From Saccharina japonica (taxonomy: Eukaryota > Sar > Phaeophyceae > Laminariales > Laminariaceae), in assembly GCA_008828725.1 (NCBI GenBank), contig MEHQ01000646.1:12960-76959 (forward strand): a stretch of DNA of 64,000 nucleotides. Direction: 5' to 3'. Positions 13,101 through 25,100 of this stretch are shown here, one piece after another. Below the pieces are notes generated by a model. The model was not told the origin of the DNA. It searched no databases and worked only from the letters and a program-made list of their open reading frames with translations. The first letter of the stretch is position 1. The number at the start of each line of letters is the position of its first letter. The position numbers and the translations under genes were made by a program.

Positions 13101-16100
13101 TACGCGTACCGGGTACAACAGTAGTCCAGAGGCTACCGCAAAGTAAAAAAGAAGGTGGACATTAGTTCAAACAGCAGTGGAGCCGGCATGGTTTTGCTCT
13201 CCCCGTACGTAATACAAAGGTGTGTGTGTGTGGATATCTCAGCGATCTTGGTGGTAAGTGTCGTCATCCCGAAAGGTCGAGAGTAGCAAATATATTTTGC
13301 ATCATAGATATCCTTGTTAACACGTGGAGCTGTTATACCATTCCCCGATTACGTTTGGCAACTATTCCGCGATACGAGCACTGTAGCTGCAAACTCCCTT
13401 ATGGTTCCCTGTTGTCCTGCGCAAAAGCAAAACAAAAAACCCGAAACTCAACTGTAAAACGTTTAAAGATGGCTACTATTAATAGACTATTAATATTGCA
13501 CATACACCAAAACCAAAACAAGAGTGTTTGGCAATAAACCAATTTAAAACGAAAATAGATAGATACTCACCCACAGGTGCGAAATGTATATTATACGAAT
13601 ATGTTTTATATGTGTGGAAATCTCAGCGATCTTGGTGGTAAGTGTCGTCATCCCGAAGGTCGAGAGTAGCAAATACATATTGCATCATAGATTATCCTGT
13701 TTACACGCACTGATTGTATGTAGGCATGGTCTACTAGCTGTACAAACCTCAAGAGAAAAACTCATTTATAATAGGGCAATCTCTTGCCCGAACAGTCAAA
13801 CAACCTATCAACATACACAGACTTCCACCTTCTACGTGAACATCGGCACTGCCATGGTACTGCTGTAAAAAACATCCTCCACGTGTTACGTAGCGGTACT
13901 GTATAAAACGAAAAACATCGAAGTGTCGGCATCTCAGCGATCTTGGTGGTAAGTGTCGTCATCCCGACGGTCGAGAGTAGCAAATACGTTTTGCATCCTT
14001 GACACCGTTACTTCGTCTCAGTCCATGCCCCTCCCAACTCCCAGACACTATCAAATACCTTGCGCAAGCTCGCGTTACAGATACAGACTATTCACAGACT
14101 CAAGACACCAGCCATCAACCGTCATCACAGTAAACACCAGACAGTATTTTACAATACCTTGAAGCGAACGTTCGACTTTCAGACCGCAACATCTCCTTGG
14201 GGGTTCTTCGGCACCAAAACGAGACCCCCTTCCCTTGAGCCTGACCAGCGTTTCAAATCCCACCCTTACATAAAAAGCGCCGTCTACTCACTACAACTCC
14301 AACACCCTACCCCACGAACCCTGAGCACACACATAGATACATCCAAGTACTGCTGTATTACTGGAGTTGTGCAACATCATATCATGTGAATATCATACCT
14401 TGAAGCGAGCCTTGGGATTCTTGACCTTGACGTCTCCAAGGTGATTCTTCGGCACCAGAGCCCGGACCCCTTCCCCCAACTTGACGAGCAGCCCGAACGC
14501 CTCCACCGCTGCGACCTCCCCTTCCACCGAGTCTCCCACCGCCAGGTCTTGGTATCGGAGGACAGCAGCCGACAGCACGGAAGGGCGGAGCGACGCGGCC
14601 GCCCAGCCTTCTACCAAGGAGGATCCCGTCACACGGCACCGTACCTGTCACATTGTGTTTAGTCGCATTGTATTTTGTCAGATAGGGTTTAGACTGTGTG
14701 GGGGTGGCGTTATCGTTACGATCGAGACACAACACACGGCATCGGGCCTGTCACAACAGTTTTGAAGTAGGGTGACATGTGTTGAGGAAGGGTGAGGGGT
14801 CATAGGGTCACGGCAACGACCAAAGACAACTGACGCAACACATCACACCGAGTAAAAGAGCAACACACCGACACGACAGCCAAAAAACAACACATCACCC
14901 AGTCGAAAAGACTTCGCTACGATCCTAATCCTTCCACACATCAGGCAGATCATGATCTATATCATCGACAGATCATCGGTATCATCTAGATCTAGATGAT
15001 TGATTCTCACTTAATGCTCTACTTCTTGGAAGAAACATGTATTCCTCAAGTGCAGGATCTGTCTCATGTTGCCGGGTGGGAGCCGAATAATCTGCATGAT
15101 ATAGCACATGTTTCCAGGGTTGGATCCACGCTATCAACAACGAACCACATGATATACATCCCGCACAACCTCGGACAACGGCAGGTGAAGAACTACACGG
15201 TCTGGATGATGTATCTGTAGACAGATCATGATATATCCGAGATTTGCAATCTGCACAAACAAAACACACACACATATAGCCCAATATTTACACAACAGAC
15301 CTCAAGCTCAAAAACAACACAGCAGTTATAGAGGGGTTAGGATTACACACCTTCTGCCCCGCTTTGTAGGACTTGTCGACGTGCTCCACCCTCTCGTCCG
15401 AGATGCGAGAGATGTGAACATACGCGCCGACGCTGCCCCCCACCCCCACGCTCCCGTCTTCCGCCTCGCCCTCCGAAGCTTCTGCGGCCGCCGCCGCCGC
15501 TGCCGCGGCTGCCCTCCGTTCTTTTCTGGCCTGCCCCTTCTCTTTCTTCTCTACGGGGGCATTACCAGTAACGCCTGCTCCGCCATCTCCTTCCTTAGAG
15601 GGTACCTGGTGCCAACAAAAAAATTACCCAACAGCGGAGGAAGTGCCAAACACAGAAAAAAAAATGAGCCCCTAAAAAAAAAGGCTTTGTTTTGAGCTGT
15701 ACACCTCTGATCTATTTCTACGTGATACAAAGAAAACACGCTGGGCGTACTTAGACTGGTATACTTCATGCACGTGGGTGTGATTTCAACGGCGGGCAAC
15801 AAGCAGTCAGGCAGTATACAAGGTGTATATCGAGAAAGTTCACAATGTAAATTTGGGAACTACTACTGTCTTGTACACCGTAAAACGTCTTGCCTGGGTA
15901 GGTTTTTGTTCGGAAACGCCCTTCAGCAGTATTGATAAATCGACCGCCTTCAGGCCCATGTACGAATCTCGTGTTATATTATACGAGTAACATGATGCCG
16001 ACTACAGCTTTAGAAAATGCAAAAACAAAGTAAAAAACACAAAAGGCGTGCCCTTCCAATATAGCACCAGGCACCATTGCCATCTTGTACCAACACACAA

Positions 16101-19100
16101 ACACAACACAACAGCGAGGGCGCGAAGAAAAAATTGCGTGTGGAAAAAAAAAGGGAAAAATAGACAGCGTTCAGAAACACGTGTGCAGCAGTGCTACGTA
16201 ATGAATGTGATGGACGAAATGTGAAGGCTCACCCTTAGGAGGAGACCCAAGGTGGGGTCAACTCTGACGACCTCTCCCTCAAGCAATGCCCCCGTGGGAG
16301 GCAGTCCGGACGGCGCTCGCATCTCCAGCAGGTGGGGCCTGAGGGTCAATCGGATGGCCTGCGTGCACGCGCGAATTACGAGCAAAGGCACCCGAGAGTC
16401 GACAGTTAGCGCGCAACAAAAAAAAACGCGGGCGACGAGAGCAGGACTCAATATTCCACACCTCCGGCAGAGCATGCTCTAATATTATCCACCTGGTATT
16501 CAATAGCATCATCTAAGATCATGGCCTAATGCGAGAATGGTGTAAGATAAGAGCATGGTCTCAGATCATTTGACATCATTTTTTTCCAAGATCATCTGAG
16601 ATCATCGAAGAGCATGGTCTAAGATGATCTAGATCATTTAGATCCTCATCTGAAATTTTGAGAGGTTGTGGAGGATCTGAACAGTACAGATCCGACCCAG
16701 GAAACATGTCCTATATGTAGATCATGCAGGATATAGGGGTCCCTTCCTTCCCTCCCTCCCGCCTGGCAGCACGAGCTACGTAATAAACAAAATCGGGGAT
16801 AGATCCGCCTTGAAAGGTCTAGATGATGAAGTGGGAATCCTCTGTATGATCTATCTACCGGTATATATATTCTATTATGGACGAGGCAATTAGGCTTTTG
16901 TCCAATGCGTGTATGAGCGGTATGAAGATAACTGTCCTGAAGGTGTGCGACCAGGTGCAGCGGGCAGGACACAGACACACGTCTACTATTAATATTAGTA
17001 GCATATAAAATACAGATATGTAATAGTTTGACGGCCAAAGTTCGTGTTGACAACATAGCTTGTGCCAGCCACTTCAATGTATACAATGCATACTCTACTC
17101 AACGGGTACATGTTTATAGCAAATGTCTGTGAAGCATGTCTCTGCGACGCAACGGTGTGCTCAACTTGCGCAACCGAGCGGACTTTGAAACTAGACTTAT
17201 GTGTCCAAGAGCAAACCTCCCGATCTTAATATTTTTTCTAGTTTACCCGCCCCCGGTAAGACAAAAAACAAGATAAGTTTTTTTTTAATCGGTCACCACT
17301 TACCCTGACCGGAAAATGTAAGGATCGTTTGGTCTTCATGATAATACCCCAACGGTATTTACATTTCCGCCCAGGGAAGTACAAAGTGGCATGTCATATG
17401 CACTGTAGTTGTGCAAGCGTTCCTTACCTTGTTGACGTAGTCCACCATGAGAACTCTCGCGCGAACGGGCTCCGGGCCGGGCCTGAACATCGACCGCCAC
17501 CCGCCCTCCTCCTCTTTGCTGTCCCCGGAAACCACGGGCATGTTGTTGTGGTCCACGCAACCGGCGAAGTAGCCGAGGAAGCTCACCTGCCGTAATAATC
17601 GACATCCGCTCATTTAGCAAAACTATATCGTGTGAAGCAATTCAAACGGCGCAGCCAGCGAATGTTTCAAAACGTGCCAACACACTTCGCGCTTCAACTT
17701 GCGGAAACTGTTCTACTTAAACTACACAACTTAGGGCTGGGCGCTGGCTGACTAAGTCAGTAGCGATGCATACTGGCGTAAAAAAAATAAGTATACGGGA
17801 CTGCAGCAGTATCTTGTCTCCCCTTTCTCCCCTCTCCTTCCGAAACGCATTTGGTGGCTTTCCTTACTATGATATGCCGTGTTTCTTGGACGTACAAGAG
17901 AAAAAAAACTACTGGCGAATATACTGGCTGGTTCAATCAGTAGACTGCTACTGTCAATACATACTGTGCCGGTGCCCAGCCCTAACTAAACTACTAAAAT
18001 CCTCAAAAACGTGGAAAATAACTTGAAAGGGGGATGGCAGGCAATCACGGAACCTGGTCAGACGACATCAAGGCAATTTCCTGGTGCCTAGTCGATGAGG
18101 GAACCCGGTCAGACGACATCAGGGCAATTTCCTGGTGCCTAGTCGATTATAATTATCTCAACTCTACGATGTGAACATATTTCCAAGGAAAGTGATACCT
18201 TAAAAACAACGGTCCATTTTGAGCTATATAAGCTATTGTCGCCCCTTTGAGGATGCCGTCAATCCGTCCTGAAGGGATGCCGTTACGTTATAGGCTATGC
18301 CGGAGATCTGCGCCGTCTGACCCAAAATATCTGGTAAAAAACTTGGCGGTACATCTTTGTGCATGTGCCTTCTGCAAGCCCACAAAGTCGACCATGGATA
18401 ACAAAATATCCTACCGAGGGCTATAGTGCTAGCCTTTTTCCCTACTATTAACGGGCAACACAGTAATCAGAACCAAATTTGGTCGGTAAAAATTAGAGGG
18501 ATACCACTGTCACAAAAAAATAAGGACTTCTCGTACCTACATACCAGGAATTTAACGAGAAGGGTCCTTATATTTTGGGACATAGTGAGTGATACCTCAT
18601 TTTTCGGTCCACCGTAGGTTCTGATTACTACCATACTAAGTATAACCTCTGCAATATGCGCCTTGGAGAGCGAGAACATTCATCTCCAGCCCTTGAAAAA
18701 ATCATGATCTACGTAATTATCTATTTATCAACGGTAGATCATCTAGATTATCTATATTTCACCTGCAGTTGTGAGTGGCTACGCAGCGTCTACATAGTAC
18801 AGATGCAAGCCAGGAAATATGCGCTACGTGTATCGTACAGATTATACGGCTCCCACCCGGCAACATGAGGTAGATCACACAGATCATACAGATCAGGGAT
18901 ATGTATGCCCTAAAATACGTAGGTCGTCAAATGGGAATGCCCTGTCAGTCATCATATCTGCGCAACGTGTGTGTTATATCCCCTATCCCATTGACTGTGA
19001 AGTCGCATCAGCGGCATTGACTCAAAACACTCGTAGGTGCGTTTTTAGAGTGACTGACCAGCATGCCGTTGGAAACGACGGTGTCGACGATGGTGTCCAC

Positions 19101-22100
19101 CAGCATGCCAGGCTTGAGAGAGCGGAGGTCAAACGCAGTCCCCTTTGCAACGGCAGAGGCAACAAGCGAAGCCTCTGCTGACAGCGTCACCGTGCGGGCA
19201 GCCGCCTTCACCGTCTGCCGGACAAAAAAAAAAACGTCAATAGACAAACAGAGAGAACAAGCGGGAGGTTGACACCAGGATTAGAGTGCATCACGTTACC
19301 CCTCGTGACATTGAGCTATTAAACACATGGAGCCCCTGTTAAGGAACGCTGGGGTTTCCAGGACTGAAGGCCCTTCATAACCCTTCATTTATTGACGTCC
19401 TTTATCAGAGTTTGTGCCGGTCCCGTAAGCCACAAACACATGCCCTTACGTAGAGACGATGGCATGGCAAAATCGGCGTGGGTGGATTGAGGCCCCTTAC
19501 ATACCGTGTCACATTTTGGCTATGGTTTCTAGAAGAGAGTCCAACTTGGAATCGCGTCTTGAAACAACGGGATACCATCAAATTACTCTAGAAAAATGAA
19601 GAGGATAAAACATTGCGTCGCTAAAAGCAGCCTCACTACTCGCACGGTATGACTGGCAAAAAAAAATGCCAGGAAATCTGTATCATAGGTCGTGCTCGAA
19701 ACAAAAACTACAAACCTTCCAGCTCAAACATTTCAACACAATAAAAGAGGTGTACGTGCGAGTACGTGGTTGTTGTTTCGATTTTCGCTGATCTTAATTA
19801 GTGTTGTAAGCATCGTCGCGCGCTATGTTACGTGCGTGCGTGCGCACACCAGGGCTTGGGTCGGGACGCGTTTCAGGCTGGCCTTTTTTCGGGACGACCG
19901 TGACACACGCACCGCAATTCACGCCCTCAAACAAACACTCGGGACGACCGTGATAGGCAGCACCACCTGGCAAGACCTATACCTACAATACCAGGTAGAC
20001 AACTAGAAAAAACAAACAAAAAACAAGCAAAATAAAGGCAGGTTTTTTGCCTGGATGACAGCCTCCACGGGCTGCCCAACTTCAAGCCCAGCCTCTGGCG
20101 CGTTCGCCTTGGGTAAAAATGCAGTAACGCCTTCCAGGCCCAGAGTGACGACGTAACCGTGGTCTTCCGAGGACACCACCGAGCCGTACACCCCGCAGCC
20201 TTTGGTCAGGTGCGAGAGAGAAAGACCCCTGTTCAGGACGGAGGCGCGGAGGGAGAGCTCGATGTGGCGCCCTCCAACCTCCTTGGCCAGGTTCGTGATG
20301 GCGCAACGGACCACCTATAATAAATAGAAGCGTCGGGGAGAGGGGGGGAGTACTCATTTATTGCTTGCCTTAGTCATTTGACCATTGACGACGTATTCAT
20401 TTTCAAGCATCCATTTCAAGACGGAGCACTGTTTTCACTCGTAATAGAGACACCTCCAACAGTTGGGGCGCGCATTACGTTGATTCCATATATTACATGG
20501 ATGTTTTTTTTGGGGGGAGTTAGGATGTTACCGTGTGTGATGATGATGTGTGTGTTGACTTTGCTGTTGTTTCCGTTGTTTTTCTCCGGTTTTTCGAGAT
20601 TATTTCGACACACACGATAGTTGCGGCTATCATACTATAAATAGAGAAAATCCACATTCAACGAGGCGTTCGTAAGCAAGGCAAACATACAAATGTCGTC
20701 AAAGCGCTATGATATTCTCCGATGCAATATATAATTAATGCTCGATACGTGCAGCGTACGGCACGGCCAACCTCGTACCCCCATGTATCCATACAAAAAA
20801 CGCCATATCAAATTCGTCTATTACTAACAAAAAACTAATCTGTCGAAAGAGGAAAAGGGTATCTCAGCGATCTTGGTGGTAAGTGTCGTCATCCCGACGG
20901 TCGAGAGTAGCAAATATATTTTGCATCATCGATATCCCTTGGCGTTGTCACTCTTAGAACTCCTTTCATGTCAACATAATACGTAACATAATATATTAAA
21001 ATGCAAGTATTAGTAGCTGTACCAGGCGTCTGAACTTTTGCCAAACTGGTATCTCGTACCTGCTACTTATGATATGCATGCTATGCCTAATGCCAGGGAA
21101 GTAAACACGCCCTCGCGCTCACTAACTGCCGAAACAAATGCACGTTTGTTAAAATTGAAAACAATTGCGTTGTTGTCAAACACACGGCAACAAATACGAA
21201 TAAAAAAACAAGCTACATATGCTATTAATAGTACAGACCATCGTTATTAGCACAAATCAGGTACCAGATAGGCTACGAGTACAGTAGTACTAATAATAGG
21301 AATATAAAAAACGTGAACGTGTACGTAGTTGAAACAGTCGAACCGACATGCTTTTCCGGAGTACAACTCCCCCCCTGGCAACGATAAACGTGTGTGGATA
21401 GTGGATATCTCAGCGATCTTGGTGGTAAGTGTCGTCATCCCGACGGTCGAGAGTAGCAAATATATGTTGCATCCTTGACATCCCTATCGACACGTATTGC
21501 TCGTTTCCTATATACTATGAAATCCTATTAAATAGTCCAGAGGTTAAAGAAATACAAAAAAAACTACACTACAGTACAGTAGGTTAAGATATAGTTCATA
21601 CCGTCGTATATAGGAGCATGGTTTTGCGACGTAAACCCCCCCCCCCCCCCCCCCCTAGTAGGATGCAGCTCACCCTCCATGCGACTCGCCCAATACCTCA
21701 TGGCGTTTCGCGCTTGGTGCAAGCAATGTCTGCCTGGTTGGTGAAAACCCAACGCGCTCCGTCCCGGCATTGTAGGGATGCGAGGGTCTATGGTCATATG
21801 ACTACGGCCGTGCACAACATGAGTACACCCCCCCCCCCCCCNCCCCCCCCCCCCCCCCAGCAGGATGCAGCTCACCCTCCATGCGACTCGCCCAAACCTC
21901 ACGGCGTTTCGCGCTTGGTGCAAGCAATGTCTGCCTGGTTGGTGAAAACCCAACGCGCTCCGTCCCGGCATTGTAGGGATGCGAGGGTCTATGGTCATAG
22001 ACTACGGCCGTGCACAACATGAGTACACCCCCTCCCCCCCCCCCCCCTCGTAGTATACACGTATGTGGACATCTCAGCGATCTTGGTGGTAAGTGTCGTC

Positions 22101-25100
22101 ATCCCGACGGTCGAGAGTAGCAAATATATTTTGCATCCTTGATATCCACATACATACTGCAATTTTTCTAGTATCGACTACAGCAATAGTCCAGCGGTTA
22201 CCTGCCGCAACGTAAACAAGAAGGTGGCCATTTAGCTCAAACGGTGGAACTGGCATGGTTTTGCGACGTAGGAATCACCCCCTTTCCCCGTAATATAAAG
22301 GTGTGTGTCTGGATATCTCAGCGATCTTGGTGGTAAGTGTCGTCATCCCGACGGTCGAGAGTAGCAAATATATTTTGCATCCTTGATATCCCTAATGACA
22401 CGTACTGCTAATTGTCTACTTTCAATACTACAGCAGTAGTCCAATTGCTACTGCAAATAAGGTGGGCATTCAGTTCAAACCATCGAACCAGAACGGTTTT
22501 GCGACGTAGGACCCCCCCCCTCTCCCCGACATACATAAAAGGGGTGTATGTGTGGATATCTCAGCGATCTTGGTGGTAAGTGTCGTCATCCCGACGGTCG
22601 AGAGTAGCAAATATATTTTGCATCCTTGATGTCCACGTAGTGCTAATTTTCTACTATCAATACGCGTACCAGGTACAACAGCAGTCCAGAGTCCCGAGGC
22701 TACCGCAAAAAAAGGTGGACATTTACTGTACAAACAGTGGAACCGGCATGGTTTCGCGAGAGGAACCACCTCCTCTCCCCGCAATACAAAGGTGTGTGTA
22801 TGTGGATATCTCAGCGATCTTGGTGGTAAGTGTCGTCATCCCGACGGTCGAGAGTAGCAAATACATTTTGCATCATAGATATCATCGTCGCTGTTGAATT
22901 AAACTCCAGTTGCTGTTCGTACAGCACTGCGAATAAGTACCAGGTATTCATTTTCTTTCGATTCTTACCAACTATATTGTCTGCCAGTACCGTATTAAGT
23001 GTTGCCACTTCGTACCGTGCAATGATACTTGTGTGAGTATACCGCACCATCTGCATCATCGATCTTAGGGCAAGGAGGGAAGGGCAACCCATTAGCTAGC
23101 TATTATCAGCAGCAGCACATCGAGCTCTGAGGCCCAGCGGTAGTCTCAACCCTTCACCTAATAAGTCGTACGGTTACAACACCGACAAAAACAAAGTCAG
23201 GAACCCCCCTCCCCCGACGATGCAAGGTCAAATCGCCACTACCTAGTCATTTTACACCACGAGAGATGTTGACCGCCCCTTGCCTAATTCAAGCGCTTCT
23301 AGCACGTTAAGCCATACCATCTCTCGTACAGTACAACACCATTGAGTGCTATCTCATATTTACTCGTGAAACAACCGACTAGTAGCAACAAAATACTCCA
23401 GCACATTGGAAAAAAAACTCTTGAAGCGTGTGGTCACCTGGCCTTCCGTGAAGAAATCTTTGAGGGGTTTGTCGTCAGCAGAGGCGTCTTCGAAGTACCT
23501 TCCCCTGCCCCCGCTAGCTCTGTTGGCCTGCTTGTGCGCACCGGCAGCCGCCGCCTTGAGGTAAAAGTAGTCGCTGACCTCTTTGCGGCGGACGACCCCT
23601 GTCAGGCTGCTGGGGAGAGAAACCACCATATCGTGCTCGTTTATCTGGCAACAACGGGCAAGAGGATGAAGGGTAGTGCTTGGGTATTATTCGGCTAGTT
23701 TTGGAGTGTCAATACAACAACGACGGCATGACGACAGTGGTTTAAGGAGACCAAAGGGCAGGCTTCAAGGAGACCGAAGGACACTCGAAAGGCTAGGCCC
23801 TAAGCGGGTCGTGACAGTAGGCCAAGAGAGGACGCGAGTATGTCGGGAGTCCACGGATGTCGGTTGCCCTCGTATTTACCGTTTGGTTTCGACATAGCCG
23901 GTCTTTCGTTCGAGGGAAAATATTGTTGAAACCCGGTGTCGATTTATCCTTAAAACACCCTTTGCGTCGCTGTCTGCACAAAACGGCATAGGAGTCGCAC
24001 GCCATGCCATGGCAGAGAGGTACGTAGTACGCAGTATCTGAATTCTCTGACACTGTTCACTTGAGGTCTGTCCTACTATTAATACAAACTATTATTAATA
24101 GTAGATCAGTGTGTACCACACCCAACAAGCAATGTTAACTTGAGAACAAGAATGGAACCTAAGCCCGATACACAAGCCCGTCGGCTCGCCTACTACGACT
24201 GTTGTACACATAGTGGGTATCTACAGAGTACTATCAGGAGGATGCACATCGAATTGAGAGCCTGCCAATGGGGCAGTCCCATTGCTGAGAATTAGGTCAC
24301 CTGCCAGACAGACAGCTCATCTACAGATAGATCAGACAGCTCATCTACAAATACATCATCTAGATCATCGAGACCCCAACCTGCCGTTATAATATGTGGT
24401 AACGGATCTGTATGCTCTGTAGTACAGGTCCGACCCAAGAAATATGTGCTAAATACTCCTGTACATAATCGATATTAAACGGCCTTCCGCCGGCTACGTA
24501 CACGGGCTACAGTAGGTCATACAGATCATACAGATGAGGAATGTATCTGCCTTCAAGTATCTAGATCATGAAGTTGGAATGATCTATCTCATCTATCCAA
24601 GGGGTCGTCAACTCTTTGGGCTCAAAAGTGTTACAGCTACAGCAGTACATATCATACTACTACGTACGCCCTTACCACGGCCAGGCTGAGAACACGGGGG
24701 AAACATCACACGACTCCTTTCATTTTTTACGCTTAATGCGTTTTTTTTTGTATCTGTAGAAGAGTCTGTAGTTTTTTTTTTGTGATTTGTGGTGTTGTGA
24801 TTAGCGGGGGGAGAGGGGCTTCTCTTACGTGGACGTTTTCTTTCAACACGTTATGGTTTGGGGGTTAAACAAGCTGCTCCAAACTCAAGCCGGCTTACGA
24901 AAACAACCCGCAGATCTGCCTGTCAATAGCCCTTAAAACTCACACAACAAATCCCGTGCTCTGCCTTCAGATACTATCGGAAGCAGCGCTCTAATGTATG
25001 TGTTTTTGATGCTGGACTGCTGTTGTTGTGAGCATGTCTTCGCCGTTACAGAAAAATATGTCGTACTTGTTGTACGGGTGATACTATAGTTATTTAATTA

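Larger units (their letters stand above)
12587..14398 (-). other. RRP5 intron 9, host of four U24-like snoRNAs
   Basis: A 1.8-kb intron with, in transcript order, a broken copy of exon 9 and then snoRNA copies 4, 3, 2 and 1. Flanking sequence around the snoRNAs is shared with the intron 3 array, for example CAGTAGTCCAGAGGCTACCG and GGCATGGTTTTGC words. Confidence 0.85.
17587..19058 (-). other. RRP5 intron 5
   Basis: A 1.5-kb intron that holds the 58-bp tandem duplication and a GATCAT-rich repeat. No exon or RNA gene is recognised. Confidence 0.7.
20315..23437 (-). other. RRP5 intron 3, host of six U24-like snoRNAs
   Basis: This 3.1-kb intron carries six C/D snoRNA copies between 20856 and 22883, on the host strand. 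Two tandem poly-C-flanked repeat elements (21656-22027) sit between the fifth- and fourth-last copies. Outside these I see only AT-rich spacer. Confidence 0.85.

Noticed and set aside
21636-22050. Tandem repeats with C-run spacers as a CRISPR-like array
   Set aside because: There are only two long units with homopolymer spacers, in a eukaryotic intron, and the same sequence is dispersed elsewhere.
12979-22883. Repeated minus-strand open frames beginning MLLSTVGMTTLTTKIAEI as a small protein family
   Set aside because: The frames coincide with the snoRNA bodies. Conservation follows RNA boxes, guides and stems, not codons, and the frames end differently in each copy.
12979-22883. GGTAAGTG in each repeat as a plus-strand splice donor, or the inverse ACTTACC as a U1 snRNA 5' end
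   Set aside because: It is the antisense of the second guide next to box D. No exon precedes it on the plus strand, and no other U1 features are present.
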